Shown piece after piece: positions 1 to 8,924 of a DNA stretch of 64,000 nucleotides. The notes beneath the pieces were generated by a model. It saw only the letters and a program-made list of their open reading frames with translations, had not been told where the DNA came from and ran no database searches. Within the stretch, counting starts at the first letter, position 1. Each line of letters opens with the position of its first letter. This DNA is from a virus, in IMG/VR virus record IMGVR_UViG_3300032236_001082, positions 1 to 64,000 of that record; one strand, 5' to 3'. The position numbers and the translations under genes were made by a program.

Positions 1-276
1 ATAAAAATCTTCTTGGAAAGTCTGCTGACCGTGTGTTGTATAGGACCAAGTGATCTTTATGACACGATTTAGGGAAGTAACACTACCATTTAAGTCTAGT
101 GTATACTTCCCTATTTCTGGATCATTATATGCCAATGTAGATGGCAATAAAACTGTGTCTGGGTAATCTGCATCAACTATAACGGCATGAACATCGCCAT
201 CTGCGTTACATAGCTGCTTTTTGTAATATATCTCAAGCTCAGCTGTGGCTGTTGTACCTCTTATTATTTGATGCAT
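1..276 (-). CDS. Virion-associated protein, 3' end outside window
   Basis: An open frame runs from an ATG at 276 to base 1 without a stop (92 codons seen), so the C-terminus is missing. The start has a GGGGG ribosome site about five bases upstream. The visible part looks beta-rich (MHQIIRGTTATAELEIYYK at the start) and I recognise no family. Position directly downstream of the capsid gene and the HeH-domain gene suggests a head-tail connector or other virion component, by context only. Confidence 0.7.
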   Translation of the reverse strand, partial: MHQIIRGTTATAELEIYYKKQLCNADGDVHAVIVDADYPDTVLLPSTLAYNDPEIGKYTLDLNGSVTSLNRVIKITWSYTTHGQQTFQEDFY

Positions 277-289
277 TTCTGCCCCCTAT

Positions 290-676
290 TTAATTATAAA
301 ACTCCTGAGCTTCTCTAGGAGTTGCTGGTCTAAAGCCTGGCTCAGTGTCAAAGATTCTTGTAGCGTCATCTTCCGTCATCGCTACGAATGGATGTTCCTG
401 AGTAAAGGTATATCCATAAACTGTGTAAGAAGGATTAGCTTTGTCCATTCTTACTAAAATAGTTTTAGCTTTATCAAGCTTTACTTTCTTCTCTGTGATA
501 GGCTTTTCAATTTCAACCTTTTCAGTTCCGCTAAATTTAGCGTACATATCGTATGAAATTCCATTATCCTCAAGCTCAAGAAGGATTGACTGCTTTGTAG
601 CTTTTTCTGGCAATTCTACGCCAAAGGTCTGTGCTACCTTTTTTAATTCTGTAATTTTTAATGTATCAAATGACAT
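290..676 (-). CDS. Small protein with N-terminal HeH/SAP-like helix-extended-helix domain
   Basis: 128 residues if translation starts at the internal ATG at 676, which has AGAGGA six bases upstream; the longer frame adds only five residues and lacks a site. Residues 1-40 (LKITELKKVAQTFGVELP, then KATKQSILLELE) have the pattern of HeH/SAP/Rho-N nucleic-acid-binding helices. The C-terminal half, ending in PATPREAQEFYN, is unrecognised. Such proteins often follow the major capsid gene in actinophages, so a role in head completion is plausible. The domain call rests on pattern similarity only. Confidence 0.75.
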   Translation of the reverse strand: MSFDTLKITELKKVAQTFGVELPEKATKQSILLELEDNGISYDMYAKFSGTEKVEIEKPITEKKVKLDKAKTILVRMDKANPSYTVYGYTFTQEHPFVAMTEDDATRIFDTEPGFRPATPREAQEFYN

Positions 677-729
677 ATCTTTTCCTCTCATGTCGTATCT
701 ATTATACCATCTATTATATAAAGTATAAG

Positions 730-752
730 GGGGAGGATTTTAAGTCCTCCCC
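730..752 (-). terminator. Terminator after major capsid gene
   Basis: Perfect 8-bp stem (GGGGAGGA/TCCTCCCC) with a 7-nt TTTTAAG loop, between the capsid stop at 780 and the next start at 676. A terminator after the capsid gene would raise capsid message relative to downstream genes. T-rich sequence flanks it on both strands, so it may act in both directions. Confidence 0.75.
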
Positions 753-779
753 GCTTATTTTTACCTTTAATAGGTTAGA

Positions 780-1934
780 TTAGAATGTACCACGTGTACG
801 TGTATCTGCATTAGATACGAGTGAACCGTGTGTTACTGATCCGAGTGAACCGAAGTTGGTTCCTGAGACCTTAACATTCTTGACGATAACGTGTGCATCG
901 TAGTTCTCGAAAGCGCAGCCAACACGAATGAATAGTGTATATTCAATTGTGTCTTTCTTTGGCTGGAAGAGACGGTAGACAACAACGTCACGCTTGATAC
1001 CAACGATAAAGTTCTGAGGGAATGTCAAGTGGACATCACCAAAGAGACCTGATGTTGCATCATAGCCTGAATCGCCGTAAGCCTTACCAGTTGAATCACG
1101 AGTCTCATCCATAAGAGGGACGTTGATTACTGGGATACCGAAAGCAAACGGTGTAGTGGTACCAGGACCACCATCGTTAGCAACTACGTCACCACGGATT
1201 ACGCCAGAAGCGATATCCCATGGATTCACAGAACCAGCGTTAGCTGTAAGATTATATAGATAATCCTGAACTAAGTTAGATCCTACGAAGAAACGAAGCT
1301 GATTGCGACGCTGCTTGTACTTACGTGGCAAGGTCTTAATTGCTGTATTGAATACAGCCTTGTCAAGTCCCTGTGCGTTACCATCAACAACGTGTGCGTT
1401 TGCGAGAGCGTTAGCTCTGAATCCGACGAATGCTGACATAAGTCCGCTGCCTGATCCAGTACCGTTGATAAGAGTATCTTCGATATCATTACCTGCCTGT
1501 GTTGCCATCAAGCGGGCGATATGATCTTCGAGATCTGGACCCTCAAGGTTATCTTCAAGAGCCTCTGCTGAGAGCTCCCAGTCAAGACGAAGCTTGCGAG
1601 TTGTTAGAGAAATCTTAGAAAATGTTGCACCTGCTGTTGTAAATGAAGAACCATCTGCGTTAACATAGTCACGAGGATTTTCTTCTGCTGCAACTGTCAT
1701 AAGTCTCTGGCCTACAGATACACGATCAATTTCTGTCGTGTTTGAACGCATGCGGATAGTACGTGCTGCCTTAGCAAGAATCGTAGCATCCCACATGTAG
1801 TCAAGGAATCTATTAGCCTGATCTGGGTATAGGAGACCAGTTCCAGAGTGTGTGCGACCATCACCTGAAAGGTCTGAGCCTGATGTACCAAGATTTGTTG
1901 TGTCAATTACTTTTTGTAAAAGTTCATTGCTCAT
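780..1934 (-). CDS. Major capsid protein (HK97 fold)
   Basis: 384 residues, the usual size for an HK97-type shell protein made without its own delta domain. It follows the protease-scaffold gene and precedes a terminator, the standard order portal-protease-capsid on the minus strand. Features seen: a long N-terminal arm, ISLTTRKLRLDWELSAEAL typical of the E-loop/spine region, then an acidic helix, RKYKQRRNQLRFFVGSN as the P-domain strand, and a C-terminal VGIKRDVVVYRLFQPKKDT segment. The start has an AAAGGTGGT ribosome site. I am confident of the role from order, length and pattern. Confidence 0.92.
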   Translation of the reverse strand: MSNELLQKVIDTTNLGTSGSDLSGDGRTHSGTGLLYPDQANRFLDYMWDATILAKAARTIRMRSNTTEIDRVSVGQRLMTVAAEENPRDYVNADGSSFTTAGATFSKISLTTRKLRLDWELSAEALEDNLEGPDLEDHIARLMATQAGNDIEDTLINGTGSGSGLMSAFVGFRANALANAHVVDGNAQGLDKAVFNTAIKTLPRKYKQRRNQLRFFVGSNLVQDYLYNLTANAGSVNPWDIASGVIRGDVVANDGGPGTTTPFAFGIPVINVPLMDETRDSTGKAYGDSGYDATSGLFGDVHLTFPQNFIVGIKRDVVVYRLFQPKKDTIEYTLFIRVGCAFENYDAHVIVKNVKVSGTNFGSLGSVTHGSLVSNADTRTRGTF

Positions 1935-1966
1935 TTTTTATTTCACCACCTTTGTATTTGTTGATT

Positions 1967-2569
1967 TTATAGATTTGCGGAACCGAGGAAGGATCCTTGC
2001 CAATCGAACTCCATATTTTTCTGGAGTCTAGTACCCCTTGATGAGTTTTCTACTTCACCAATGGATTTTTGTACTGCAGTATCACTTTCGTAAGCACCAA
2101 AACGCTTTTCGAGCTCTTCAAATCGCTTGAAGAAATCAGAGATATTGTTAGTTAGATCTGTTAGATCCTTCTTCATGCCTTCTACGGCACTCATGTATTC
2201 GGCACGTGCTGCCTCAACTGTATCTACTGACTTTTGGATTTTTGCTTCTGTGTCTGCAGAATTCTGTTCTACTGCTTCGCTGAAGAGGTTACGCATTTCT
2301 GTCAACATCTTTGCAAAAGGTTCTGTTGCCTCTGCGCTTGTGACCGACTTCTCTACGGCTTCTTCTGCTGGAGCTTCTGCTGGTGCTTCTGCCTCTACTG
2401 GAGTTTCCTCTGTAGTAGGTGCATCTGCTGGTGCATCTGCTTCTGGAGCATCTGCTGGAGTTTCGACATCAGCTGCTGAATTTACAATTGCATCAATTGC
2501 GGATTCTGCTGCTTCAACAATCTGTTCGATTGCATCTGCTACTGCGTCATTGTTTGTTTCGTCTGCCAT
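1967..2569 (-). CDS. Nested scaffold protein from internal in-frame start
   Basis: Within the protease gene, codon 308 is an ATG preceded by a near-ideal ribosome site (AAGGAGG then seven bases). Translation there would give a 200-residue protein, MADETNNDAVADAIEQ onward, containing only the acidic, helical scaffold part. Phage lambda makes its scaffold Nu3 in the same nested way inside its protease gene. The ribosome site is better than that of many real genes in the window, so I list it separately; it is an inference until peptides are seen. Confidence 0.7.
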   Translation of the reverse strand: MADETNNDAVADAIEQIVEAAESAIDAIVNSAADVETPADAPEADAPADAPTTEETPVEAEAPAEAPAEEAVEKSVTSAEATEPFAKMLTEMRNLFSEAVEQNSADTEAKIQKSVDTVEAARAEYMSAVEGMKKDLTDLTNNISDFFKRFEELEKRFGAYESDTAVQKSIGEVENSSRGTRLQKNMEFDWQGSFLGSANL

Positions 2570-3490
2570 TTTATTACCTCCTTCATTAGCATACTCTGAA
2601 TCTTTTAGTGATTCAGACTTCTTTAATGTTTTTTTCTTGAGTTTTCTTCTCAGTCTTTGCTTTGCTTTATTTTGATCTGGATAAAGATTAATTGTTTCTT
2701 TTGAGTTTACAGTTCCAGCATCTCCATCTTGAGTAGTTGCTGAATGTGAAGGTCCTGGTGCATCGTCTTTCTTAAAATAAGAATCAACAACTTTGCTGAT
2801 TGCTACACCCTTTTCAATTTCTGAAGATTCAATCCAACCAACATTGTCCATGCTTTCTCCGCAGATAACGCAATCTTTTGTTACTGCTACTGTTGATGAA
2901 GCAATCTGATCTTTTTTACACCAATAAACATGCTCAATTTTAGTATCTGCTGACATGCCTTTAATAAAAGATGAACCATCAAGATTTTTTTGAATAGAAA
3001 AAATATTAGCTAGTGGATTTGCTGGTGAGTCAACTAAAGAAAGTTCCATAAGATCGTATTCTTTAATTACACGATGATCTTCTTTATCTCCTGGCATTAC
3101 TCCAGCATCAACGATATTCCCGCCAATTGAAAAACCAGTCATTGTGCCATCAAGAACTTTTTCCCAAGTATCTTGTGCGCCCTTTGATACATAAGCTTGT
3201 ACATAAATACCTTTATAAGTTTTTCCAGATTCTTTATCAAAGTAATCTTCAGGATGGAATGATAAAACTTTACCAATTGCAATTGGAGCATGCATTTCAC
3301 GGAGGTTTCCTCTAAAACGTGCAAATGCTTTTTCTGATGCTTCTGCGGTAACTATGTCACCGTGGCGATCAATATTATCTAATGTAGCGAATCCAGAGAC
3401 AGTTCTTTTTTCCTTGTCTACCTTGCTGATAGGAAAGGACATATTAATCTGTGAGCTGCTATTGTTCCACTGAACCTTTTGGATATTCAT
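1967..3490 (-). CDS. Prohead protease (XkdF/U35-like) fused to scaffold
   Basis: 507 residues. Residues 1-165 match phage prohead serine proteases: a probable catalytic triad is H67 (REMHAP), S121 (TGFSIGG) and E149 (YDLMELSLVDSPANP), spaced as in the HK97 protease. Residues about 185-215 contain C191, C207 and C210, a possible zinc knuckle insert. Residues 250-310 are basic; 310-507 are Ala/Glu/Pro-rich then helical, as in scaffold domains, ending in FDWQGSFLGSANL. It would cut the scaffold and capsid N-termini during head maturation. A strong internal start at 2569 predicts a separate scaffold product. Confidence 0.9.
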   Translation of the reverse strand: MNIQKVQWNNSSSQINMSFPISKVDKEKRTVSGFATLDNIDRHGDIVTAEASEKAFARFRGNLREMHAPIAIGKVLSFHPEDYFDKESGKTYKGIYVQAYVSKGAQDTWEKVLDGTMTGFSIGGNIVDAGVMPGDKEDHRVIKEYDLMELSLVDSPANPLANIFSIQKNLDGSSFIKGMSADTKIEHVYWCKKDQIASSTVAVTKDCVICGESMDNVGWIESSEIEKGVAISKVVDSYFKKDDAPGPSHSATTQDGDAGTVNSKETINLYPDQNKAKQRLRRKLKKKTLKKSESLKDSEYANEGGNKMADETNNDAVADAIEQIVEAAESAIDAIVNSAADVETPADAPEADAPADAPTTEETPVEAEAPAEAPAEEAVEKSVTSAEATEPFAKMLTEMRNLFSEAVEQNSADTEAKIQKSVDTVEAARAEYMSAVEGMKKDLTDLTNNISDFFKRFEELEKRFGAYESDTAVQKSIGEVENSSRGTRLQKNMEFDWQGSFLGSANL

Positions 3491-3542
3491 ACTAATGTAA
3501 TAATATCAACATATAAGATAAAGTCAAAATAATTCCAGTGTA

Positions 3543-5123
3543 TTATTTTACTTTTCTGCCTTCGCCTTTTCTAGCTCTACCGCTAACTGCTTCTTCTGGA
3601 GCGGCATTTCTAGTTTTATCCCTGGCTCTTGACTGAGTTGTTTGTGCCTGAATTTCGGCTGCCTTTGCTGCTGGGTCAAATACTTCGTCTCCAGAATCAA
3701 TAGGATTCATACCTAATCTCATTCTAACTTCGTTTGGCTTCAATACCTGAGTTGTCAAGTAAATCTGGTCAATTTGAGCCTGTGCCAATTCGTCAGTAAG
3801 AGTAAGTTCTTCAAACTTGAATTTAAACATATCAGTAAATTCTTTAATTATTTTATTAATTTGAATTTCTAGAGCATCTTGAGCAGGTCTTGTAACTTGC
3901 TCTTTAAAGATTTTATCGTCTAATGGGCTTGGGGTTCCATTACCTATTTTAGACAATGGGGTTCTATGTGCAATAAGGATACGATCTCTATTTTCTATAG
4001 CATAATTACTAAAGGATGAATCCTGAATTCCCGCCTCGACTGGCTCCATATTAAATTCAACACGAGCAGCATCGTTATCTGCTGGAAGGGGTATATAAAG
4101 GGTTCTATGGTTTCTGCCTTTTAAGCCAATCTGGAAGAACTCCAAAAGTTTTCTTTCTGAATCAGCGTTAAGACGTGCGCCTTTTGTTGTAATGATATAA
4201 CGAGGAACAGCCTTATTCTCAAAATAATCTAGATTATAACGTGAAGCAAATTCATCACCAGCAACTGCATTCTTTGCAGACAAGATATCTGGTACTCCAT
4301 AATATGTATTTGTTGGAGTATATTTTTTAAAATGAATAACTTCATTGGGACGAGGATCTGTGCCTATTTGGTCCTGTGTGGTCGTATCGCCAAAGTTTCT
4401 AAAGTAGGTATAGCGATTGTATACAACCTGCACGAAGCCGTCTCTATGCCGTCTTATACGCATTGTAATGGCAGGTATATGACCGATATAGCCAATCTCT
4501 CCCGCCGAAGTTCTACCAACTTCAAGATAACCGTTTCCAGTTGTTTCTAAATCTTTATAAACTTTGCGAAGAACCTCTTCAAATGAATCATCAGAGTTTA
4601 AGCTCTCTACTTTATCTCTCATCATGACTCTAGCACGTGAGATCTTTCTTCTAACCTTTTCTAATGCCTGCTCATCTTCTGAAGCATCTTCTAGTCTATC
4701 CAAAACTTTTTGAGTTTCAACAAATTTGTACCCCAGGCCAACTGTGTTAGAAACTTTTGCATCAATTGCTGCATGGTGATATGGAGAAACATCGTATAGT
4801 TGAGCCAAATACATAACGTTGTAAGGTGGCTGTACAATCTGGAATAAAGAGTAACCAGTTAAATCTAATGGGTCAAGCTTTTTTGATTTAGCATCTTCTA
4901 AGCCAGTATAAGCTTTTGCTAATTTACGAGAAGCATTTCTTTTAAAATTAGGATTAAGATTTTCAATCTTTAATAAATCTTCAGCCTTTGCTAAAAATGG
5001 ATCGTCAAAATCTGTTTCCTGAAGCTCACGAGCAGATGTGCCAAGTGCAGCACCTTCAATTTGCATTGAATAGCCTTTTGAGAAATCGTCATCATCGTCT
5101 GCTACTGTGGCTCTGTGTTCCAT
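3543..5123 (-). CDS. Portal protein (PBSX/HK97-type)
   Basis: 526 residues, typical for a portal. Recognisable blocks include SPYHHAAIDAKVSNTVGLG, the DLETTGNGYLEVGR motif, EVIHFKKYTPTNTYYGVPD and EIQINKIIKEF near the C-terminal stem, matching the phage portal family that forms the DNA-translocating dodecamer at the packaging vertex. The C-terminus is basic (GRARKGEGRKVK). It precedes the protease-scaffold gene as expected. Unusually, no terminase gene sits upstream; oxygenase genes do. Confidence 0.92.
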   Translation of the reverse strand: MEHRATVADDDDDFSKGYSMQIEGAALGTSARELQETDFDDPFLAKAEDLLKIENLNPNFKRNASRKLAKAYTGLEDAKSKKLDPLDLTGYSLFQIVQPPYNVMYLAQLYDVSPYHHAAIDAKVSNTVGLGYKFVETQKVLDRLEDASEDEQALEKVRRKISRARVMMRDKVESLNSDDSFEEVLRKVYKDLETTGNGYLEVGRTSAGEIGYIGHIPAITMRIRRHRDGFVQVVYNRYTYFRNFGDTTTQDQIGTDPRPNEVIHFKKYTPTNTYYGVPDILSAKNAVAGDEFASRYNLDYFENKAVPRYIITTKGARLNADSERKLLEFFQIGLKGRNHRTLYIPLPADNDAARVEFNMEPVEAGIQDSSFSNYAIENRDRILIAHRTPLSKIGNGTPSPLDDKIFKEQVTRPAQDALEIQINKIIKEFTDMFKFKFEELTLTDELAQAQIDQIYLTTQVLKPNEVRMRLGMNPIDSGDEVFDPAAKAAEIQAQTTQSRARDKTRNAAPEEAVSGRARKGEGRKVK

Positions 5124-5453
5124 TTATATAATCCCCATTTTTTTCTTTTGCTCTAAATCTTCTTTTAGTGCTGGGATGTCCCACTCGTCTGCTACTAATC
5201 CCCAGTCCATTCTTTGTTTCTGATTTTCATATTCTTCAGCAGAGACTGGGCGGTGACCAGAAAACCATACTGGCTCTCCTTCTTCAACACCATAAGACTT
5301 AGCAAAATTTCTAAGCTCTGTAATTTTTTTTACATCACCTTTAATTGCGTAAATGCACATAAAATTACCGTCTTCATCAGACACTAATTTGCCATCTGGC
5401 ATCTGCCATAGGTAGGTTCCGTAATTAACTTCTTCAACTGGTGTGATCTTCAT
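5124..5453 (-). CDS. Hypothetical protein upstream of portal
   Basis: 109 residues, abutting the portal start. The N-terminal half reads like a small beta domain (YLWQMPDGKLVSDEDGNF), followed by a helix and an acidic C-terminus. I recognise no family. Tight spacing to the portal gene suggests co-translation in the structural operon. Confidence 0.75.
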   Translation of the reverse strand: MKITPVEEVNYGTYLWQMPDGKLVSDEDGNFMCIYAIKGDVKKITELRNFAKSYGVEEGEPVWFSGHRPVSAEEYENQKQRMDWGLVADEWDIPALKEDLEQKKKMGII

Positions 5454-5505
5454 ATGTATCTATTTTACCACTTTCTTTATCTGTAGCGAATATTTTTAAC
5501 CTAGC

Positions 5506-5643
5506 TCAACCAATTAATGGGAACATTTTAAGGCATCTGTCACAAAAGTTATAGGTTTTTTTAGTAAATGGGCATTTACCTGCCAAATTTAAGTTATGGC
5601 CCCTAAGTAAACAAGCTAGCTTATTAAGCATTTTTAACAACAT
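5506..5643 (-). CDS. Very small zinc-ribbon-like protein (45 aa)
   Basis: Starts at ATG 5643, overlapping the end of the upstream gene by 20 bases, with AAAGGA six bases upstream, and stops at 5506. The protein has the order LLRGHN, a lone Cys (GKCPFTKK), then CDRC, a common small phage zinc-finger pattern. It fills what otherwise looks like an intergenic gap. Function unknown. Confidence 0.7.
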   Translation of the reverse strand: MLLKMLNKLACLLRGHNLNLAGKCPFTKKTYNFCDRCLKMFPLIG

Positions 5644-5821
5644 CTTTTATCCTTTTCCATTTGCCATATAGGTTTGGTTTTTCAGATCCAACATATTCTT
5701 GACCCGTTTCTAGATCAATCAATAGCCATTTCTCAGGGCATTTTGTGTGTATGGTCAAATCAACGGCAGAGTCAAATTCCTCAACTACACGTCCGTCAAG
5801 AAGTGTTCTAGTATTATTCAA
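5624..5821 (-). CDS. Hypothetical small protein (65 aa)
   Basis: 65 residues with a probable beta domain: LLDGRVVEEF and WLLIDLETGQEYVGSEKPN, ending in a basic tail. No family recognised. It overlaps the zinc-ribbon gene downstream and follows the first oxygenase gene closely, so it is probably part of the same transcript. Confidence 0.65.
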   Translation of the reverse strand: MNNTRTLLDGRVVEEFDSAVDLTIHTKCPEKWLLIDLETGQEYVGSEKPNLYGKWKRIKDVVKNA

Positions 5822-5829
5822 TTTATTAT

Positions 5830-6675
5830 TTATTCCTTCATGTCAGCAAAAAATGTAGAAGCTAATTCATAGCCTTTTAGTCCAGACTCCTGCATAATCT
5901 TTACAGCTTCTGGTGTAAACTGAGGGTTTGGCTTTAAGGGCTCTAGCCACTTTTTAACAGCAGCTTCAGACTTATCTCCAATTTGCTCATAGTACTCTGG
6001 GGTTTTATAATTATAAAAAGTGCCAGGATTGTCAATCGCTTTTAATGAAAAATTAGAAAACGCATATCTAATTCCAGAAGTAATTTCTCTTACTCCATGT
6101 GAATATGGATCAAATGCTGAATGGATTACAACGTCGCCTTTTTCTGGTTTATATTCAAAACACTCTTTATTATTTATTAACTGCCAAGCATCTTTTATTG
6201 TTCCATCTGGATTAACGTCTGGGTAAAATATTGCCCCGCCCTCATAATCTCCAAAATAAGCAACGACTCCATAATCTAATTCGCAGCAGGTCTTATAAGT
6301 ATCTGTTTGCGAAAGCAAATGGCATGCGCCCTTGCCTGGGCTATCTGAGTGAACAAACATGCCATTATCTCCAGGCTTAGTTTTTAAAATAGAAGCGGAA
6401 GGGTGAATAACCCAATCTGGCCCAATTAAATCGCCGATCTGTTCCCATACATCAATTAACTTTGGAGGAAGACCTGTTCCTTTACCCTCATACCAATCAA
6501 TTAAATTTAAAGGAGATTCTAAAATCTCTTCTTGCTCTGCGTTTAAAAAATCTTCTACAGATTTTATTAAATCTTCGCTTATAAACTTTTTAAATATAAA
6601 TATACCACTTTTTGTTCCGTAAGCATCAGTAAACGGAGATGGATTTATACAATCGGGTCTGTCGTAAAATTTCAT
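5830..6675 (-). CDS. 2OG-Fe(II) oxygenase, prolyl-4-hydroxylase-like
   Basis: 281 residues. The iron triad is H109-x-D111 (FVHSDS) and H193 (YSHGVRE), and R203 (SGIRYAFSNF) is positioned to bind the 2OG carboxylate. The YEGGAIFYP strand between them is the hallmark of the P4H branch. The enzyme would use O2 and 2OG to hydroxylate a peptide, most likely proline. It is the last gene of a run of oxygenases and is transcribed toward the portal. Closest functional partner by context is the PPG-repeat fibre at 13.5-14.7 kb. Confidence 0.88.
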   Translation of the reverse strand: MKFYDRPDCINPSPFTDAYGTKSGIFIFKKFISEDLIKSVEDFLNAEQEEILESPLNLIDWYEGKGTGLPPKLIDVWEQIGDLIGPDWVIHPSASILKTKPGDNGMFVHSDSPGKGACHLLSQTDTYKTCCELDYGVVAYFGDYEGGAIFYPDVNPDGTIKDAWQLINNKECFEYKPEKGDVVIHSAFDPYSHGVREITSGIRYAFSNFSLKAIDNPGTFYNYKTPEYYEQIGDKSEAAVKKWLEPLKPNPQFTPEAVKIMQESGLKGYELASTFFADMKE

Positions 6676-6693
6676 AATTCCTCCAAAATCTAA

Positions 6694-7341
6694 TTATATC
6701 ATATTAATAGAATTGGTTGAAGTATATCTAACCCCACTCAATATTGGCTTTACCTGATGAACAAATGAAGCTGGAAACATTATTAAGCTACCAGCTTTAG
6801 GTTTTATTGTTATATTATGATCTGGGAAGTACAGCTCTCCACCTTCATAATTTTCATTTAAATAAGTTACAGTAGTAAAAGCTAGATTTGAATGCTCATA
6901 GCTGCTATCGGAATGTGGTCCCATGTAAGAGTTTGCATTCCATTTTCTGACTGGCAGATAAGAAACATCAAGTTGATACTTTGCTGGATCTAACGACGTA
7001 TGCTGATTGATATATTGGTTATAACACATTTCAGCTGCCATTTTTAATGTATTAACAGTGTACAAAACTTTTTGATTTAGCTTTGGACTGTTGCTTTTAT
7101 TTTTTACAGTTTCTGAAAGAATCATTTTTGAGTAACCGTAAAGAACTGATGGGTTGTTGCTTGCAGTCCATTCTTGCCATTTTGGAATATTAGTATGAGA
7201 GTCTGGGTCCGTGTCCAAATTTTCTATTAATTTAATTAAATCTTCTGGATAGCTAATAACATTATCCCAATACCAGATATCGTCATTTAAAACTTCAAGA
7301 TCAAACATTACATACTGCTTTTTAAACTTTACGTCTTCCAT
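6694..7341 (-). CDS. 2OG-Fe(II) oxygenase, P4H-like
   Basis: 215 residues, the size of a minimal P4H catalytic domain. Visible residues: H143-x-D145 (GPHSDSSY), YEGGELYFP, H195 (FVHQVKP) and R205 (SGVRYTST). The N-terminal 120 residues are a helical cap. It is separated by one base from the next oxygenase gene, so the pair is translationally coupled. Low identity to its neighbours outside the motifs suggests old duplications or separate acquisitions, and thus different target peptides. Confidence 0.88.
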   Translation of the reverse strand: MEDVKFKKQYVMFDLEVLNDDIWYWDNVISYPEDLIKLIENLDTDPDSHTNIPKWQEWTASNNPSVLYGYSKMILSETVKNKSNSPKLNQKVLYTVNTLKMAAEMCYNQYINQHTSLDPAKYQLDVSYLPVRKWNANSYMGPHSDSSYEHSNLAFTTVTYLNENYEGGELYFPDHNITIKPKAGSLIMFPASFVHQVKPILSGVRYTSTNSINMI

Positions 7342-7342
7342 C

Positions 7343-8086
7343 TTATCCCTCTACTTCTTGTGCTGGGTACTGATAGCCCGTAGGAGCCAATCTAAGACCC
7401 TTTTCTCTAATGTCTTCCCATTCTACCGCCTGCTCTGCTTGCATGGCTCTAACCTCTGCTAGCTCCTTTGCCCAGGCATCCCTGGTTTCTTGTGGGTAGT
7501 CTGACTCTTCACGATCATCAAAAAATGAACCTATGGTATATCTAGTTGATTTTTTAACTATGTCTACCTTGTGCATATTAGAATGACCTCCATGGAATGT
7601 TGCAAGCATTCCAGTTTCTGGGAGAATTGTTAAATTATGTTGTGGGAAAACTAATTCCCCTCCCTCAAAATCATCATTTAGATATAAGAATGTTGCGTAG
7701 CGACTTCTTGTAAATGCTCCCATGACTCCATCATTTGAACTATTGTCTGAATGTTCTGGGGCAAATGCTCCTGGCAACCAACGCTGGGTATGAAAACTAA
7801 TTCTAGATAACTGAGGTTCAGGTATCCCAGCATTTTCAGCAGTAGCAACTCTAAACCTTTGATAAAGATCTGAAAACCAATTATTAGGCAAGCCAAATTC
7901 TGCTAGTATTGGATCGTTATCTTCTGGATACCCAGATGAATAAGATTCGTAAAAAGAAATTGGTTTCCAAAAATTTCCTCTTATTTCATCTAATTTATTT
8001 AACAGATCTATAGTTTTTTTAGCTTCTTCTTTTGTAATAAAGTTTTTATAAATAGTTAAATCTGTTAATAACTTTTCTTTTTCCAT
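7343..8086 (-). CDS. 2OG-Fe(II) oxygenase, P4H-like
   Basis: 247 residues. Iron ligands H112 and D114 (PEHSDNSS) and H172 (NMHKVDI); R182 (KSTRYTIGSF) for 2OG. YLNDDFEGGELVFPQH is a textbook P4H core strand pair. The C-terminal 60 residues are extra, charged and helical. Its start overlaps the stop of the upstream oxygenase by one base. Confidence 0.88.
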   Translation of the reverse strand: MEKEKLLTDLTIYKNFITKEEAKKTIDLLNKLDEIRGNFWKPISFYESYSSGYPEDNDPILAEFGLPNNWFSDLYQRFRVATAENAGIPEPQLSRISFHTQRWLPGAFAPEHSDNSSNDGVMGAFTRSRYATFLYLNDDFEGGELVFPQHNLTILPETGMLATFHGGHSNMHKVDIVKKSTRYTIGSFFDDREESDYPQETRDAWAKELAEVRAMQAEQAVEWEDIREKGLRLAPTGYQYPAQEVEG

Positions 8087-8922
8087 TACATGGCTCCTGC
8101 ATCTTGAGGATAAGCTTCTTCATAACTTACTGGTTTTCCATCTTTAAAATAAATCATAGTTCTTTTATTATCAAATTCAATTCTTTCATTTTCCATCTTA
8201 GCCCACTTATAAGCTCCGTATTTACGTTGATTTGCAATCCATTCAGGAGATCCTTCGTAAGAATGCATAACAAAGTTTCTAACAAAGAATTTGTTTCCAG
8301 TAGGAATTGTTTTAACACCATGATAGAAGGGTTCTCCAGAAGGAAATACCATTAGGTCTCCCGCTTTTGGTTTATGGTTTGTAACATCTCCGTTAACCCA
8401 AAACTCAACATCTCCTCCATCATAATTATCATTAATATAAAAAGTACAAGTAGTGTGGAATTTAGGACCTGGCATATCTTTTTCAGACACAATAAAATCT
8501 GTATGGTACTGCATTGTCATCTTGTTCTTTAAAACATCAACATCATTAAAGTATTTACAGTAAGAATGTCCACTAAAATAAGCATCTTCTGGCAATGTTC
8601 TTTCTATGCTAATATTATTAAAATAATGAGAAATAGCTTTATCATAAGCAGTTCTGATTTCTTCATCTAAATCTTTTTCATCTTTAAATTGCTGCTCTAG
8701 TACATTAGTTAAAGAATTTCCGTCTTTAGGTTGTGAGTAGGTTCCAAATGCTGACCAAGGGGTCCAAGCAGAAAGATAATAATCTCCAGATGCAAGCTCT
8801 TCTGATTTACGCATAGTCTCATAGGCTTTTGTTGGATCTTTAAGCATATTTCTATAGCATATCACTCCTGGGTATATCTCATCCCACTCTAAATCATTTA
8901 CATCTGTTCTTAAGTTAATCAT
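8086..8922 (-). CDS. 2OG-Fe(II) oxygenase, P4H-like with Lys 2OG anchor
   Basis: 278 residues. Iron ligands H140 and D142 (QYHTDFIV) and H201 (FYHGVKT). The 2OG-anchoring position is K211 (TGNKFFVRNF) rather than Arg, as in collagen-type prolyl-4-hydroxylases. YINDNYDGGDVEFW replaces the usual EGGEL strand. It resembles the larger oxygenase at 42.9-43.9 kb (shared VRNF/IRQF ending and similar N-terminal layout), so those two are probably paralogues. Confidence 0.87.
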   Translation of the reverse strand: MINLRTDVNDLEWDEIYPGVICYRNMLKDPTKAYETMRKSEELASGDYYLSAWTPWSAFGTYSQPKDGNSLTNVLEQQFKDEKDLDEEIRTAYDKAISHYFNNISIERTLPEDAYFSGHSYCKYFNDVDVLKNKMTMQYHTDFIVSEKDMPGPKFHTTCTFYINDNYDGGDVEFWVNGDVTNHKPKAGDLMVFPSGEPFYHGVKTIPTGNKFFVRNFVMHSYEGSPEWIANQRKYGAYKWAKMENERIEFDNKRTMIYFKDGKPVSYEEAYPQDAGAM

Positions 8923-8924
8923 AT

